The notes: generated by a model from the sequence alone, not told the origin. A stretch of DNA of 64,000 nucleotides from Corallococcus macrosporus DSM 14697 (GCF_002305895.1 NZ_CP022203.1:474501-538500); one strand, 5' to 3'. Positions 8,921 to 16,339 are shown, counted from the stretch's first letter. A program made the numbers and translations.

Positions 8921-9807
8921 GGGGAACTCCTGTCGGTCAGTGGATGGCCTGCGTGAGCACGTCGTCCCACGGAGGGCGCGGGCCTGTCTTGAAGAAATCG
9001 GACAGCGCTCAGCCTGCGAGTGCGGTGGGGGGACACGCCGGCCAGCTCCCGTACATCGCGTGACAGGTGGGCCTGGTCCGCGTAGCCGCATTCGAGCGCG
9101 ACGTCGCACAGGTCCGCGCCATCACGGGCACGCAGGAGGGACACTGCTCGCTGGAAGCGCAGGACGCGGGCGAGCAGCTTCGGCGCGACGCCGGCTTCGT
9201 CCAGGATGTCCCGGTGCAGGGTCCGCTCGCTCACGCCCAGCGAGCGGGCGAGCGCGGCCATGCGCACCCGACCCGCTGACGCCTGGAGGTGCGCCAGGGC
9301 ATGGAGGGCCCGGGGCTTCGCGGTGCCGCGGAACGAAGCCCAGCGCCGCGTGATGGTGTCCTGGAGCAGGGCCATGGCCTGGGCGGGCGAGGCGCAGTCC
9401 TCCATTCGTCGCTGGAGCTGCGCGAGGGCGGGCGCGCAGTCCTGGACGGTGACGTTGAGGTCGCAGAGCTCGCGCGGGTGGATGCCAAGCAGGGCCTGCG
9501 CCCAGCCTGGACGGAGCCTGACGCCCAGGCTCACCGCGCCGGGCTCGAGGTCGATGAGGACGAAGCGCTTCATGGGCCCGACGACGGCCAGCCGTGAGCT
9601 GGCGAGCCACACCGGACCCGGCGCGTGGTGGAAGTCGAAGATGAGGTCGGTGCAGCCATCGGGCAGCACCCGGTGCTGCCGGGGCAGGGCTTCGCCAGGG
9701 TGAGGGCGGCGGGGCACCCAGAACTGCCAGAAGGCGTCCACCGCATCCGCCATGGCGACGGGCGGCGCCCACTGCGTGTAGCCCTGCTGCTGTACGTCCT
9801 CCGCCAT
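8917..9807 (-). CDS. AraC-family transcriptional regulator
   Basis: 296 residues if started at the ATG at 9807 (MAEDVQQQGYTQWAPP). The N-terminal half resembles the DUF6597/AraC-binding type sensory domain (LPDGCTDLIFDF, VVGPMKRFVLIDLEPG). The C-terminal half carries two helix-turn-helix units: RMAALARSLGVSERTLHRDILDEAGVAPK and LCDVALECGYADQAHLSRDVRELAGVSP, followed by a short tail. Translationally coupled to the VOC gene downstream. An earlier in-frame start would overlap tiny ORF B on the other strand and is unlikely. Confidence 0.9.
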   Translation of the reverse strand: MAEDVQQQGYTQWAPPVAMADAVDAFWQFWVPRRPHPGEALPRQHRVLPDGCTDLIFDFHHAPGPVWLASSRLAVVGPMKRFVLIDLEPGAVSLGVRLRPGWAQALLGIHPRELCDLNVTVQDCAPALAQLQRRMEDCASPAQAMALLQDTITRRWASFRGTAKPRALHALAHLQASAGRVRMAALARSLGVSERTLHRDILDEAGVAPKLLARVLRFQRAVSLLRARDGADLCDVALECGYADQAHLSRDVRELAGVSPHRTRRLSAVRFLQDRPAPSVGRRAHAGHPLTDRSSP

Positions 9808-9889
9808 GGTGCCCCTGTCGTTGACGCGTGCGACGTCTGTCAGGCCCCGCGTCGCCGCGCGTCCATTTCCCGTGAAAGGAGCGGTGGCC

Positions 9890-10042
9890 ATGAAGACGGC
9901 GAACCTGACGAGCCCGATGAATCCCGACACCCTGAACGATACTGTCATCGGCATCGATGCGCTCGCGCTCGCTGGCCTGACCACCGCCCGTGATTCCGAG
10001 CGTGGAGAGACCTCCCCTTGGGATTGCCCGCCTGGACGCTGA
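9890..10042 (+). CDS. tiny ORF B: paralogue of tiny ORF A
   Basis: 50 codons, ATG preceded by GAAAGGAGCGG. Shares TSPMNPDTLNDTVIGI with ORF A at the same position, then diverges into DALALAGL and a charged tail ending WDCPPGR. Leader DNA (GTCAGGCCCCG at 9839 onward) and the following terminator are also shared, so the whole ~280-bp module is duplicated; conserved codons differ at a few synonymous third positions, which argues that the peptide is selected. Function unknown. Confidence 0.6.
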   Translation: MKTANLTSPMNPDTLNDTVIGIDALALAGLTTARDSERGETSPWDCPPGR

Positions 10043-10080
10043 CCCACCATGCCCCGTCGAAAGACGCGGAATGGCAGGCC

Positions 10081-10113
10081 AGAGGCCGGGCTCCCCGAGG
10101 AGACCCGGCCTCT
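10081..10113 (+). terminator. Rho-independent terminator after tiny ORF B
   Basis: Stem AGAGGCCGGG (10081-10090) with CCCGGCCTCT (10104-10113), followed by TCCTTTT. Near-copy of the hairpin at 8223-8255, with changes confined to the loop and flanks. Confidence 0.85.
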
Positions 10114-10125
10114 TCCTTTTCCGGG

Positions 10126-11703
10126 TCAACCCCACTGCTCCGGGATGCGATTGGAATCGCAGCACGGCCGTCTACCGTGTGAACAGGGTTCGATTCCCTG
10201 TCGGAGCGCTCCACCCCGAGGTGACGCCCATGAACCCGCTCCCCATCCCCTCCGAGCCGGACGACCTGATCGACGGCATCGCTTCCTTCTGACGCCGCGC
10301 CCCGTGAATGGGGCGCGCTCGCAGTCGCGGTTTCCGGTCCTGTAGCTCAGAGGAGAGAGCACTCGGTTGCGGACCGAGAGGCCGCAGGTTCGACTCCTGC
10401 CAGGACCACTTCCCTCAACCCCGCGCAGCGCCTCGGGAATCTCCCTGGAGTCGTCTGCGCGTTGAGCCGCCTCCGCCGAGTTCCGCACCATCGGCGCACC
10501 ATGCGGGTCGCCCACGGCCAGCGGGAGCACCTTGGCAAGAGGCTCCTCGGTTGGCTGGAAGCTGAGTTGCTCCAGGCCCGCGCGCATGTCGTCCACATCG
10601 AGGTGGCCATAGACGCCTGCCGTGATCGTGGGCGAGGCGTGCCCGAGGATGCGCTGCACGACCGCCAGCGGCACCCGCGCCTTGAGCAGCAGGGTTGCCG
10701 TGGTGTGGCGCAGGTCGTGGAAGCGGATGGCGCGCGGCTTGGGCGAGGGCCACAGCATGAAGCCGCAGCCCGCCTTGGAGCAGCGGCGCACCTCGGATGA
10801 GGCCGCGTGCTCGACGCGTCCACAGCGGCGGCACTTGTGGGCCCACCCATCGACAAGCTGGGCGCGGCTCATCGCGGACCGGAGCAGCGGGGCAAGGTCC
10901 ACGTTCAGGGAGTGCATCGAGCCATCCGGACGAGGGAACACCAGCGCCGAGGGGCTCTCCCGCATCGCCTGGGCGAGGTAGGGCCGCAGCTCGTGGTGGA
11001 TGGGGACGAGTCGGGCCCGCCCGCCCTTCGTGGTGCCCGCCTTCCAACTCCTCGTGACGAGGATTTCCCCCTGCTCAAGGTCCACGTCCACCTTCTGGAG
11101 AGCCACCAGTTCGCCGCGCCGCATCCCGGTATAGACGGCAGTGGCGAACAGGCACCGCCACTCGGGGGGCACCTGGGCGAGCACCGGCCCCACCTCCTCG
11201 GCCTTGAGGTAGGACGGGGCACGTTTGGGCACCTTGCGCCGAGGGACGGCATCCACGGGGCTGGCGCCCTTCCAGAGCCCGCGCTGGATGGCTTTAGAGA
11301 AGACGGTCTGCGCGAAGCCGCGCAGGTTGTTGACCGACTTGGGCGACAGGTCGGCGGCTGCGGAGAGCGCCTCATCAATGCGAGCCGTGGTCACCTCGGG
11401 GAGGGCCAACGCGCCCAGGCGGGGCCGAAGGTGCTTCTCGGCCGCGAGCCGGTCCCCCTGGGAGCGAAGCTGCCCGGCGAAGTTCTGCGCGTACCAGTCG
11501 AGCAGTTCCCCGAAGGTGAGGGAGACGGGGACCTCGATGGGCTCCAGCCCGAGGCGCTGGAACTCGGCCTTGCGCTCCAACTCGCGTGCGAGTTCCTGGG
11601 CTGCGAGCTTCGTGGCGCAGTTGGTTCGACGCTGCACCCACCGGCCCGCCCCGTTTTTCCACTTCACCACCCATGAACCATCGCGCTTGAAGATGCTGGC
11701 CAT
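10126..11703 (-). CDS. tyrosine recombinase (integrase); C-terminus formed by chromosomal tRNA region
   Basis: 525 residues from the ATG at 11703, two bases after the stop of the XRE gene (ribosome site AAGGGGG). N-terminal SAM-like/Arm region to ~150, then the catalytic domain with R195 (TGMRRGE), H329-R332 (HDLRH), H355 (GHASPT) and Y365 (VYGHL). A four-Cys insertion (C291, C294, C308, C313) looks like a zinc ribbon inside the catalytic domain. From residue 431 the frame runs antisense through the attachment site and tRNA-Arg, then across the Asp-like tRNA, ending at 10126; those last ~79 residues are not conserved-looking. In the excised circle the frame would instead enter the HTH ORF at 19775-20017. 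Phage Mx8 of Myxococcus also has attP inside its int gene. Confidence 0.92.
   Translation of the reverse strand: MASIFKRDGSWVVKWKNGAGRWVQRRTNCATKLAAQELARELERKAEFQRLGLEPIEVPVSLTFGELLDWYAQNFAGQLRSQGDRLAAEKHLRPRLGALALPEVTTARIDEALSAAADLSPKSVNNLRGFAQTVFSKAIQRGLWKGASPVDAVPRRKVPKRAPSYLKAEEVGPVLAQVPPEWRCLFATAVYTGMRRGELVALQKVDVDLEQGEILVTRSWKAGTTKGGRARLVPIHHELRPYLAQAMRESPSALVFPRPDGSMHSLNVDLAPLLRSAMSRAQLVDGWAHKCRRCGRVEHAASSEVRRCSKAGCGFMLWPSPKPRAIRFHDLRHTTATLLLKARVPLAVVQRILGHASPTITAGVYGHLDVDDMRAGLEQLSFQPTEEPLAKVLPLAVGDPHGAPMVRNSAEAAQRADDSREIPEALRGVEGSGPGRSRTCGLSVRNRVLSPLSYRTGNRDCERAPFTGRGVRRKRCRRSGRPARRGWGAGSWASPRGGALRQGIEPCSHGRRPCCDSNRIPEQWG
10137..10208 (+). tRNA. tRNA-Asp-like (GTC), atypical
   Basis: Acceptor GCTCCGG/TCGGAGC, D arm TGCGA-TTGGAA-TCGCA, anticodon stem CACGG/CCGTG around CCGTCTA (anticodon GTC), T arm CAGGG-TTCGATT-CCCTG, discriminator G as in tRNA-Asp. 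All stems pair, but two near-universal bases are altered: position 8 is G and position 33 is C instead of U. It may be a divergent or decayed tRNA. The integrase frame on the other strand runs across it. Confidence 0.6.
10230..10292 (+). CDS. tiny ORF C between two tRNAs
   Basis: 20 codons; the ATG is seven bases after GAGGTG, a good ribosome site. It begins MNP and contains EPDDLIDGIASF, weakly echoing the LNDTVIGI of ORFs A and B. Only context (third small ORF with a good ribosome site beside tRNAs) supports it, and chance is possible at this length. Confidence 0.3.
   Translation: MNPLPIPSEPDDLIDGIASF
10336..10408 (+). tRNA. tRNA-Arg (GCG), attachment site of the integrative element
   Basis: Acceptor GGTCCTG/CAGGACC, D arm GCTC-AGAGGAGA-GAGC, anticodon stem CTCGG/CCGAG around TTGCGGA (anticodon GCG, Arg), T arm GCAGG-TTCGACT-CCTGC, discriminator A. 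Bacteria usually read CGU/CGC/CGA with an ACG (inosine) tRNA, so a GCG anticodon is uncommon. The 3' 45 bases form the left copy of a 48-bp direct repeat repeated at 20106, so integration restores the gene. The integrase starts immediately beyond on the opposite strand. Confidence 0.9.
10364..10411 (+). repeat. attL: 48-bp direct repeat in the 3' half of tRNA-Arg
   Basis: Identical over 48 bases to 20106-20153, from the anticodon stem (CGGTTGCGG) through the T arm to three bases past the tRNA end (CCACTT). It bounds the element on the left. A 32-bp version (from GGCCGCAGG onward) recurs at 24176-24207. Confidence 0.93.
10481..10501. repeat. 21-bp repeat near attL, matched near attR
   Basis: Begins TTCCGCACCAT and ends GGCGCACCA; occurs again at 19959-19979 with one change (T to C), same orientation. 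The two copies would flank the attachment site 69 and 126 bases away in the circular form. Candidate arm-type integrase or excisionase binding sites; both also lie in the same reading frame (encoding GAP-V/M-VRN), so a coding duplication is an alternative. Confidence 0.5.
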
Positions 11704-11705
11704 GG

Positions 11706-11975
11706 TCAAACCCCCTTGAGGCGAATCCGCTTCGAGCCGAAGCGGGCGAACACTTCCAGATTGCCCCCGAGCGCCTCGACGTACCGCTGGAGCGTGGAAA
11801 CCCGGTGGCCCGTCCGGCGCTCCGCCTTGGAAAGCTCGGACTGGTCCATTCCGGCTGCGGCGGCCAGCTCAACCTGAGTGAGGCCACGGAGCCGCCGGAG
11901 ATCGGCAAGCGTGAGCACTTCCGGAGTGGTGCGCTTGGAGCGCGGGCGAAGTGAAGTCCCCATGGACACGAACAT
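11706..11975 (-). CDS. XRE-family HTH regulator
   Basis: 89 residues, with a canonical Cro/CI helix-turn-helix at about residues 22-77 (LADLRRLRGLTQVELAAAAGMDQSELSKAERR) and the ending VSTLQRYVEALGGNLEVFARFG typical of HigA/antitoxin-type XRE proteins. It lies just upstream of the integrase, ending two bases before it, and is probably cotranscribed and involved in integrase or excision control. No toxin partner is adjacent. Confidence 0.88.
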   Translation of the reverse strand: MFVSMGTSLRPRSKRTTPEVLTLADLRRLRGLTQVELAAAAGMDQSELSKAERRTGHRVSTLQRYVEALGGNLEVFARFGSKRIRLKGV

Positions 11976-11987
11976 GCACTTAACCTC

Positions 11988-12197
11988 CTAGCGGCGCAAC
12001 GGGGTAACGGACCCACGGGGAACACGGTGGCGCTCAAGGAACGTGCGGATTTCCTCGGGCCGGAACCGGAGCGCCGCGCCGATGCGCACGCAGGGAAGCC
12101 GTCCCGCCTCGGCCTCCTTGTAAACCCACGAGGTGGACATGGAGAGGAAGCGGGCAACGTCCTGCACCCGCCAGAGCGGTTCGGGGGGGCCGCTCAT
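11988..12197 (-). CDS. excisionase-type HTH protein
   Basis: 69 residues from the ATG at 12197, overlapping the stop of the ATPase gene (ATGA). PLWRVQDVARFLSMSTSWVYKEAEAGRLPCVRIGAALRFRPEEIRTFLERHR is a typical HTH_17/MerR-like excisionase domain that binds DNA near attachment sites. Within the element it is a good candidate recombination directionality factor, though two other HTH_17-like proteins (14343, 19775) compete for that role. Confidence 0.85.
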   Translation of the reverse strand: MSGPPEPLWRVQDVARFLSMSTSWVYKEAEAGRLPCVRIGAALRFRPEEIRTFLERHRVPRGSVTPLRR

Positions 12198-13267
12198 GGC
12201 TCCTGCTCCGTAGCCGTGCCCGGGGCGAGGATGTACCCGCGCCCTTCCCACTTGAGTTCGCCCCGTTCTTCCATTGCGTTGATGGCCCGGAAAGCAACCT
12301 GCCGTCTCCCACCCACCATCTTGGCCAACTGCGCTTTGTTGAGAGGGGTAGTCGCGGAGGCGAGCACCCGCCGTACCTGTTGCTCCTTGTCCTGCGCGGC
12401 TGTCTCGCTCACGTCCTCGATGGTCACAGCGCCATCGGCAAGGGAGAGCGTGAACTGGTGGCGCTGCGCTGTTTCCCCATCACGCCCCTTCGCCACCTGT
12501 GCCACGAAGGAGATAAGCCCCGAGTGACGTGGCGTGTCCTCTCGCGTGAGGTTCACCTGCATGTCCGCCCACCCCGACAGCACAGTGCTTCCCCTTGCCG
12601 CGTGGATGGGTGGCCCCTCGCCGCGCTCGCCCGCCTTCGAGGTGTGGTGCACCAGCACGATGAGCGCACGTGGGTTGATGGTGGCGAGAGACTGGATGTG
12701 CTCCTTCGCCTGGTTCACGGCTTCGGTGTCATTCTCATTCCCGAGAAACAGCGAGGAGAACGGGTCGAGAACCAGGACAGGCGCCTCGTGGGCGCACAGG
12801 TGCGTGGCGATTTGCTCGCGTATCGCAGCGTCCTCAAGCCGCACCCCCTTACGGTGGGCGATGTGCACGATGGCCTCCGGGAGGAAGCCAAGGGCCGTGA
12901 AGCGGTCGAACATGCTGCGCGGCCGCCCCTCCTCGAACACTAAGAAGGAGTGCCGCCCAACTTCCGCCGCCTTCTTGGCGATGACGAGCGCGAGGTACGT
13001 CTTGCCCACCCCTGGCGCGGCCACGATGAGGAGGTTGCCGGAGTCTGGAACCACCTCCTCAATGAGCCAGGAGAGGGGCGGCAAGTCCTTGGTGCGAGCA
13101 AGGAAGGCCGCGAGAGGCTCGAAGAGGGGCGGAACGGTTCCCGGCGGTTCCGGGAACCGGTTCCCAGTTCCCGCCCCTATAGGCGGAACCGGAACCGACT
13201 TGCGGCGATGAGTCATGGCTGCGAGCACTTCCGCATCCGGGCGGCCGGAGGCATCGTCTCCGCTCAT
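12194..13267 (-). CDS. RepA/DnaB-like AAA ATPase (mobile-element helicase)
   Basis: 357 residues from the ATG at 13267, overlapping the primase stop (ATGA). Walker A APGVGKT at residues 84-90, Walker B APVLVLDPFSSLFLG, and sensor-like ALIVLVHHTSKAGE match the AAA_25 / RepA group of hexameric plasmid and phage helicases. The C-terminal ~70 residues (TTPLNKAQLAKMVGGRRQVAFRAINAMEERGELKWEGRGY) form a winged helix. With the primase it probably replicates the excised element. The codons for residues 25-40 contain a hairpin motif shared with two other element sites. Confidence 0.88.
   Translation of the reverse strand: MSGDDASGRPDAEVLAAMTHRRKSVPVPPIGAGTGNRFPEPPGTVPPLFEPLAAFLARTKDLPPLSWLIEEVVPDSGNLLIVAAPGVGKTYLALVIAKKAAEVGRHSFLVFEEGRPRSMFDRFTALGFLPEAIVHIAHRKGVRLEDAAIREQIATHLCAHEAPVLVLDPFSSLFLGNENDTEAVNQAKEHIQSLATINPRALIVLVHHTSKAGERGEGPPIHAARGSTVLSGWADMQVNLTREDTPRHSGLISFVAQVAKGRDGETAQRHQFTLSLADGAVTIEDVSETAAQDKEQQVRRVLASATTPLNKAQLAKMVGGRRQVAFRAINAMEERGELKWEGRGYILAPGTATEQEP
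13155..13195. repeat. hairpin-type motif with CTATAGG loop, copy 1
   Basis: Within the helicase gene: GGAACCGGTTCCCAGTTCCC followed by GCCCCTATAGGCGGAACC. Shares the GGTTCC, TTCCCGC and CTATAGG blocks with 18905 and 19729. Confidence 0.45.
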
Positions 13268-14346
13268 CGCTCGCCCTCCTGGCGGGACGAGAAGTCCACC
13301 CGCTCGACCGTGACTCCTACAGGGAGCGCCTCGCGAACCTGGAGTGCGTAGCGGTCTCCTGCTTCGTCTCCATCGGTTGCGACCCAGCAGGGAACTCGTG
13401 TGGGCCAATCCGAGAGGGAACGGAAGGCGTTCACGCTCCCAGCCACCATGCCGAGCACTGCCCAGCGCCGCCCGTAACGGCAGGCGACTTGCGCGAGTTT
13501 GATCGTGTCCGTGAGCCCCTCGGTCACCACCACGGCTTCGAGCGCAGCCAGAGTCTCCGCGCCCCGCACTGCCCGGAGGAACTCCCGGCCCCGGCCATCG
13601 GCAAAGAGCGTTCCCGCGTAGGAGAACCCTCGCGGGTTGCGCGTCTTGTCCTTCGCCGGAAGGTCCGCCCGGATGGCGCGTGCCTGGATTGAGGCCACGT
13701 TTCCATCTGGCTCGAAGGCGAGGAGCGCGAGCCGGTACACCTCTGGCGGGTAAGGCCACCACGTCGGGTATGGGTAGCGCTCGGGCGGCGGAAGGATGCG
13801 CGCAAGCTCGCGGGTCTCCGGCATGGTGAGCCATCCCATGTCGAAGCCGCGCATCGAAAGGTAGACGCGGACCGCTCCGGTCCAAGATGGGTCAAGGCCG
13901 GAGGGGACCGCATCCAGCGGAAAGCTCGCGCGCCAGAGGGACTCAAGCTCGGCTTTCGGGGGGCGCAGGGCGCGTGATGGTGCCACGGGCTGCATACGCA
14001 AGGGCGACGCGAGAGAAACCGCCAGGCCATCCGCCAACGCTGCGCGCACCGGCGTCCAGTCCCTCGGCCTGGGGTTCTGAGCGATCACCCATGCGGCGAG
14101 CGTCACAGCGTCGCCGTGAGCGTCGCACTCGTGGCAGCGCCAGCCGCGCCCATCCGGCGTGAGGCCGACAGCACCGCGTTTGTCACGGCGTGAAGTGTGA
14201 CGGTTCGCCGCCCTGCAGGCGGGACACGGCCTGATGAATGCCCCGCGTGGTCCACGCCTGCCCACTTCCAGGCCAAGCCCACGCGCGACTGCTTCAACGC
14301 CCCGCTCTCGCACCTCGGAAAACCAGCTTGGGAGGACGAGGCTCAC
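13264..14346 (-). CDS. mobile-element DNA primase (zinc finger plus Toprim)
   Basis: 360 residues starting at a GTG (14346) that overlaps the stop of the AlpA-like gene. CPAC at residues 41-44 and CHEC at 71-74 form a CHC2-type zinc finger. The C-terminal half has a Toprim domain with the conserved Glu in VVVTEGLTDTIKL and the DxD-like VATDGDEAGDRY. This is the layout of phage/plasmid primases (TOPRIM_N/DnaG related). Coupled to the helicase gene downstream. Confidence 0.88.
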   Translation of the reverse strand: MSLVLPSWFSEVRERGVEAVARGLGLEVGRRGPRGAFIRPCPACRAANRHTSRRDKRGAVGLTPDGRGWRCHECDAHGDAVTLAAWVIAQNPRPRDWTPVRAALADGLAVSLASPLRMQPVAPSRALRPPKAELESLWRASFPLDAVPSGLDPSWTGAVRVYLSMRGFDMGWLTMPETRELARILPPPERYPYPTWWPYPPEVYRLALLAFEPDGNVASIQARAIRADLPAKDKTRNPRGFSYAGTLFADGRGREFLRAVRGAETLAALEAVVVTEGLTDTIKLAQVACRYGRRWAVLGMVAGSVNAFRSLSDWPTRVPCWVATDGDEAGDRYALQVREALPVGVTVERVDFSSRQEGER

Positions 14347-14549
14347 GAGCGACCTCCCCGCGCGCGCGACTCGCCGATGAGCATCGCGATATCGCCCGCG
14401 CGCCATGCGGTGATGCGAGGCCCGAGTTTGACCGGTTGAGGGAAACGACCCGAGCGAACCCCCGCCCACCATGTGGAGCGGCTGACGGGGATGAGCTTGA
14501 GGATCGCCGGGAGCCTGAGAAGACCGGGAAGTGTTTCTGCGTCCGACAC
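14343..14549 (-). CDS. AlpA-type HTH regulator
   Basis: 68 residues. LLRLPAILKLIPVSRSTWWAGVRSGRFPQPVKLGPRITAWRAGDIAMLI is the AlpA family pattern (phage/satellite regulators that activate excision genes). First gene of a tightly overlapping block AlpA, primase, helicase, excisionase, then XRE and integrase, all on the minus strand with 1-4 base overlaps or short gaps. Confidence 0.85.
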   Translation of the reverse strand: MSDAETLPGLLRLPAILKLIPVSRSTWWAGVRSGRFPQPVKLGPRITAWRAGDIAMLIGESRARGGRS

Positions 14550-14668
14550 CGATTGCCTCCGTGCTGTGAAGAGCAGGGCAATCGTGAGTCGTCCGGCCTG
14601 TTGATTACGTGGGGACGGCCGGCGGATTCGTGGAGGGGTTGTCCCCCCTCAATTCGCTGGTCAGTTGG

Positions 14669-15331
14669 TCAACGCCCCCGAGTTGTTCGACCCGAGGATG
14701 CGCTTGCCTTCGCTCGCTCCAGTGCCTTCTTCCATTTTTCAAGGCGCTGCTCCCATGCGGAGTCTCGGGCATCGGGGGCATGCGGCAACTGGCTGCCGTG
14801 CGCTACCTCCAAGAGTGCCGCGATGGTCTTCGTGATGGACCATCCTTCTTTTGAAGACACTGTGACGAGGTAGCGGGCAATTGCCGTTGTCTCCTTCGCA
14901 TTGATTCCCGCGACTTCACCTCTCGGCCTGATTCGGTTGGCCTCCTTCAGAAGTTCGTCTCCCTCACGGAGCCAAGGCTCCAGCCGTTCAAGCAAGGCGC
15001 GCACTGCGGCAGGCCCCTCAGGCGCATTCTCCAGTTCCTCCCACGAATCTTCGAGTTGCTCGCGCAGGGACGCTGGATACGGCCCGGTTCCTTCGTTCTG
15101 GATAGCCCGCGACGCCTTGACGGTGTTCTTGAGGGCGCGCAGTTCGGGCCCGAGCGCTTTCAAGCTCTCCCAGAGAGCCACAGTCTCGCGTAGGCGCGTC
15201 GGGCGATGGACCTTCCGCCGGAGTCCTCGCAGTACCGCCGCGCATCGTGCATCTCCGAGGCGGCGCTTGCATTCGGCCAGCGCCTCTTCTGCGCTCGCGT
15301 ATGGCGGGCGCTCTCGTTTCTTCTTGCCCAT
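14669..15331 (-). CDS. hypothetical element protein
   Basis: 220 residues from the ATG at 15331 (MGKKKRERPPYASAEEALAECKRRL). Rich in charged helices throughout, no signal peptide or membrane segment, with Lys/Arg at both ends; it may bind nucleic acid. I recognise no family. Lower GC and looser codon use than core genes, as in the rest of the element. Confidence 0.6.
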   Translation of the reverse strand: MGKKKRERPPYASAEEALAECKRRLGDARCAAVLRGLRRKVHRPTRLRETVALWESLKALGPELRALKNTVKASRAIQNEGTGPYPASLREQLEDSWEELENAPEGPAAVRALLERLEPWLREGDELLKEANRIRPRGEVAGINAKETTAIARYLVTVSSKEGWSITKTIAALLEVAHGSQLPHAPDARDSAWEQRLEKWKKALERAKASASSGRTTRGR

Positions 15332-15427
15332 GTACGCCCCGGGTACTCCCCAGAAGATGGAAGGGGCGCGGACTGCCACGTCTGGGAACCGTGGCCGGCT
15401 GGCCGAGCGTGCCCACGCGGCGCTCTT

Positions 15428-15670
15428 CTATCGCAACTGGCCGCCATCAGCCGATGCCCAGACCGGAGGCTTTCCCGCTGGGCGAGGCAGCAACAGCCGG
15501 ATAACCACCGCTACGCCCTGGGGGGAACTGGCCTCGAACTCACTGAGCCAACGCTCCGCCGAGGTCATGTCGTCGTCCTCATACAGTTCCACCACGGCCA
15601 AGGAGGGCGCATCCCGGCTTGTGCGACGCTCCAGGGCTTCGATTCGGGAACGCAGCTTTACCGCGCGCAC
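15428..15670 (-). CDS. small hypothetical element protein
   Basis: 80 residues from a GTG at 15670, overlapping the end of the upstream gene by 13 bases. Begins VRAVKLRSRIEALERRTSRD, a basic coiled start followed by VAVVELYEDDDMTSAERWLSEFEAS. No family recognised. Coupling to the 15658-15936 gene and the good helical start support it. Confidence 0.5.
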   Translation of the reverse strand: MRAVKLRSRIEALERRTSRDAPSLAVVELYEDDDMTSAERWLSEFEASSPQGVAVVIRLLLPRPAGKPPVWASADGGQLR

Positions 15671-15936
15671 GCCAGTCCTCCCGGGCGGGGAGAGCCCTCG
15701 TTCCTGGCTGCGGCTTCGAGCTTGGCGAGGCGCTCCTCCAACTCGGTGCCCTGGATGACGCCGGCGAGTACCGAGTACCCGTAAATGAGCGCCCGTGCCT
15801 TGCTGGCCTCCATGGTTCCGTCTTCCAGCGCGCGGAGGCAGTCGGCGAGCCCGGTCCTCACGTTCCCGAGGTTCACCAGTCGCCGCCGACGCTGCCGGGG
15901 GGAGGGGGGGGAGGGCGAGTCCAGGGTTTCCGTCAT
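15658..15936 (-). CDS. small hypothetical element protein
   Basis: 92 residues: a Pro/Arg-rich start, then a helical domain (VRTGLADCLRALEDGTMEASKARALIYGYSVLAGVIQGTELEERLAKLEAA) that resembles small phage proteins often found beside primases or terminases. Role unknown. Overlaps the next gene, indicating an operon. Confidence 0.6.
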   Translation of the reverse strand: MTETLDSPSPPSPRQRRRRLVNLGNVRTGLADCLRALEDGTMEASKARALIYGYSVLAGVIQGTELEERLAKLEAAARNEGSPRPGGLACAR

Positions 15937-16030
15937 GATTACGGTTCCTTGCGTCCCTCGGGCTCTGTACCAAAGGGCCGGTTTCGGCTCACAATCGCGG
16001 GTTCTGGCCCGTGGAAGATGCTATCCCCCG

Positions 16031-16339
16031 TTACTTGCCGGAGCCCTCTGCATCGAGCCCGGGAAACAGTTCGCGGAGAGGCACCTTGTAGGCCATGGAT
16101 GCGGCAACCAGAGTGGCCACGGTCGGGTTGGCGGTGCCGCCTTCCAGGCGCGGCATGTACTTGGGATGCAGCCCCATGAGTTCTGCCGCATCCTCTTGAG
16201 AGAGGCCTCTCGCTTCGCGAAGTTCGCGGAGTCGCGCACCAAGTAGCCTGCGTTCACGCTTGATGGCAGGCGCCAAGTCCTTCCGGGTCCGGACTTCGGA
16301 ACGTCCATGGGAGTGTGGTGACTTACGGGCTACCGGCAC
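16031..16339 (-). CDS. XRE-family repressor 1
   Basis: 102 residues from a GTG at 16339. A 24-residue N-terminal extension (RKSPHSHGRSEV...RKDLAPAI) precedes a Cro/CI-type HTH (LGARLRELREARGLSQEDAAELMGLHPKYMPRLEGGTANPTVATLVAASMAYKVPL). It is a close paralogue of the gene at 16398 including the extension, so they arose by tandem duplication. A pair of ACT....AGT palindromes lies 23 bases upstream, suggesting autoregulation. Confidence 0.88.
   Translation of the reverse strand: MPVARKSPHSHGRSEVRTRKDLAPAIKRERRLLGARLRELREARGLSQEDAAELMGLHPKYMPRLEGGTANPTVATLVAASMAYKVPLRELFPGLDAEGSGK

Noticed and set aside
8949-9353. Plus-strand ORFs opposite the AraC gene
   Set aside because: Arg/Pro-rich shadows of the AraC frame with no start signals.
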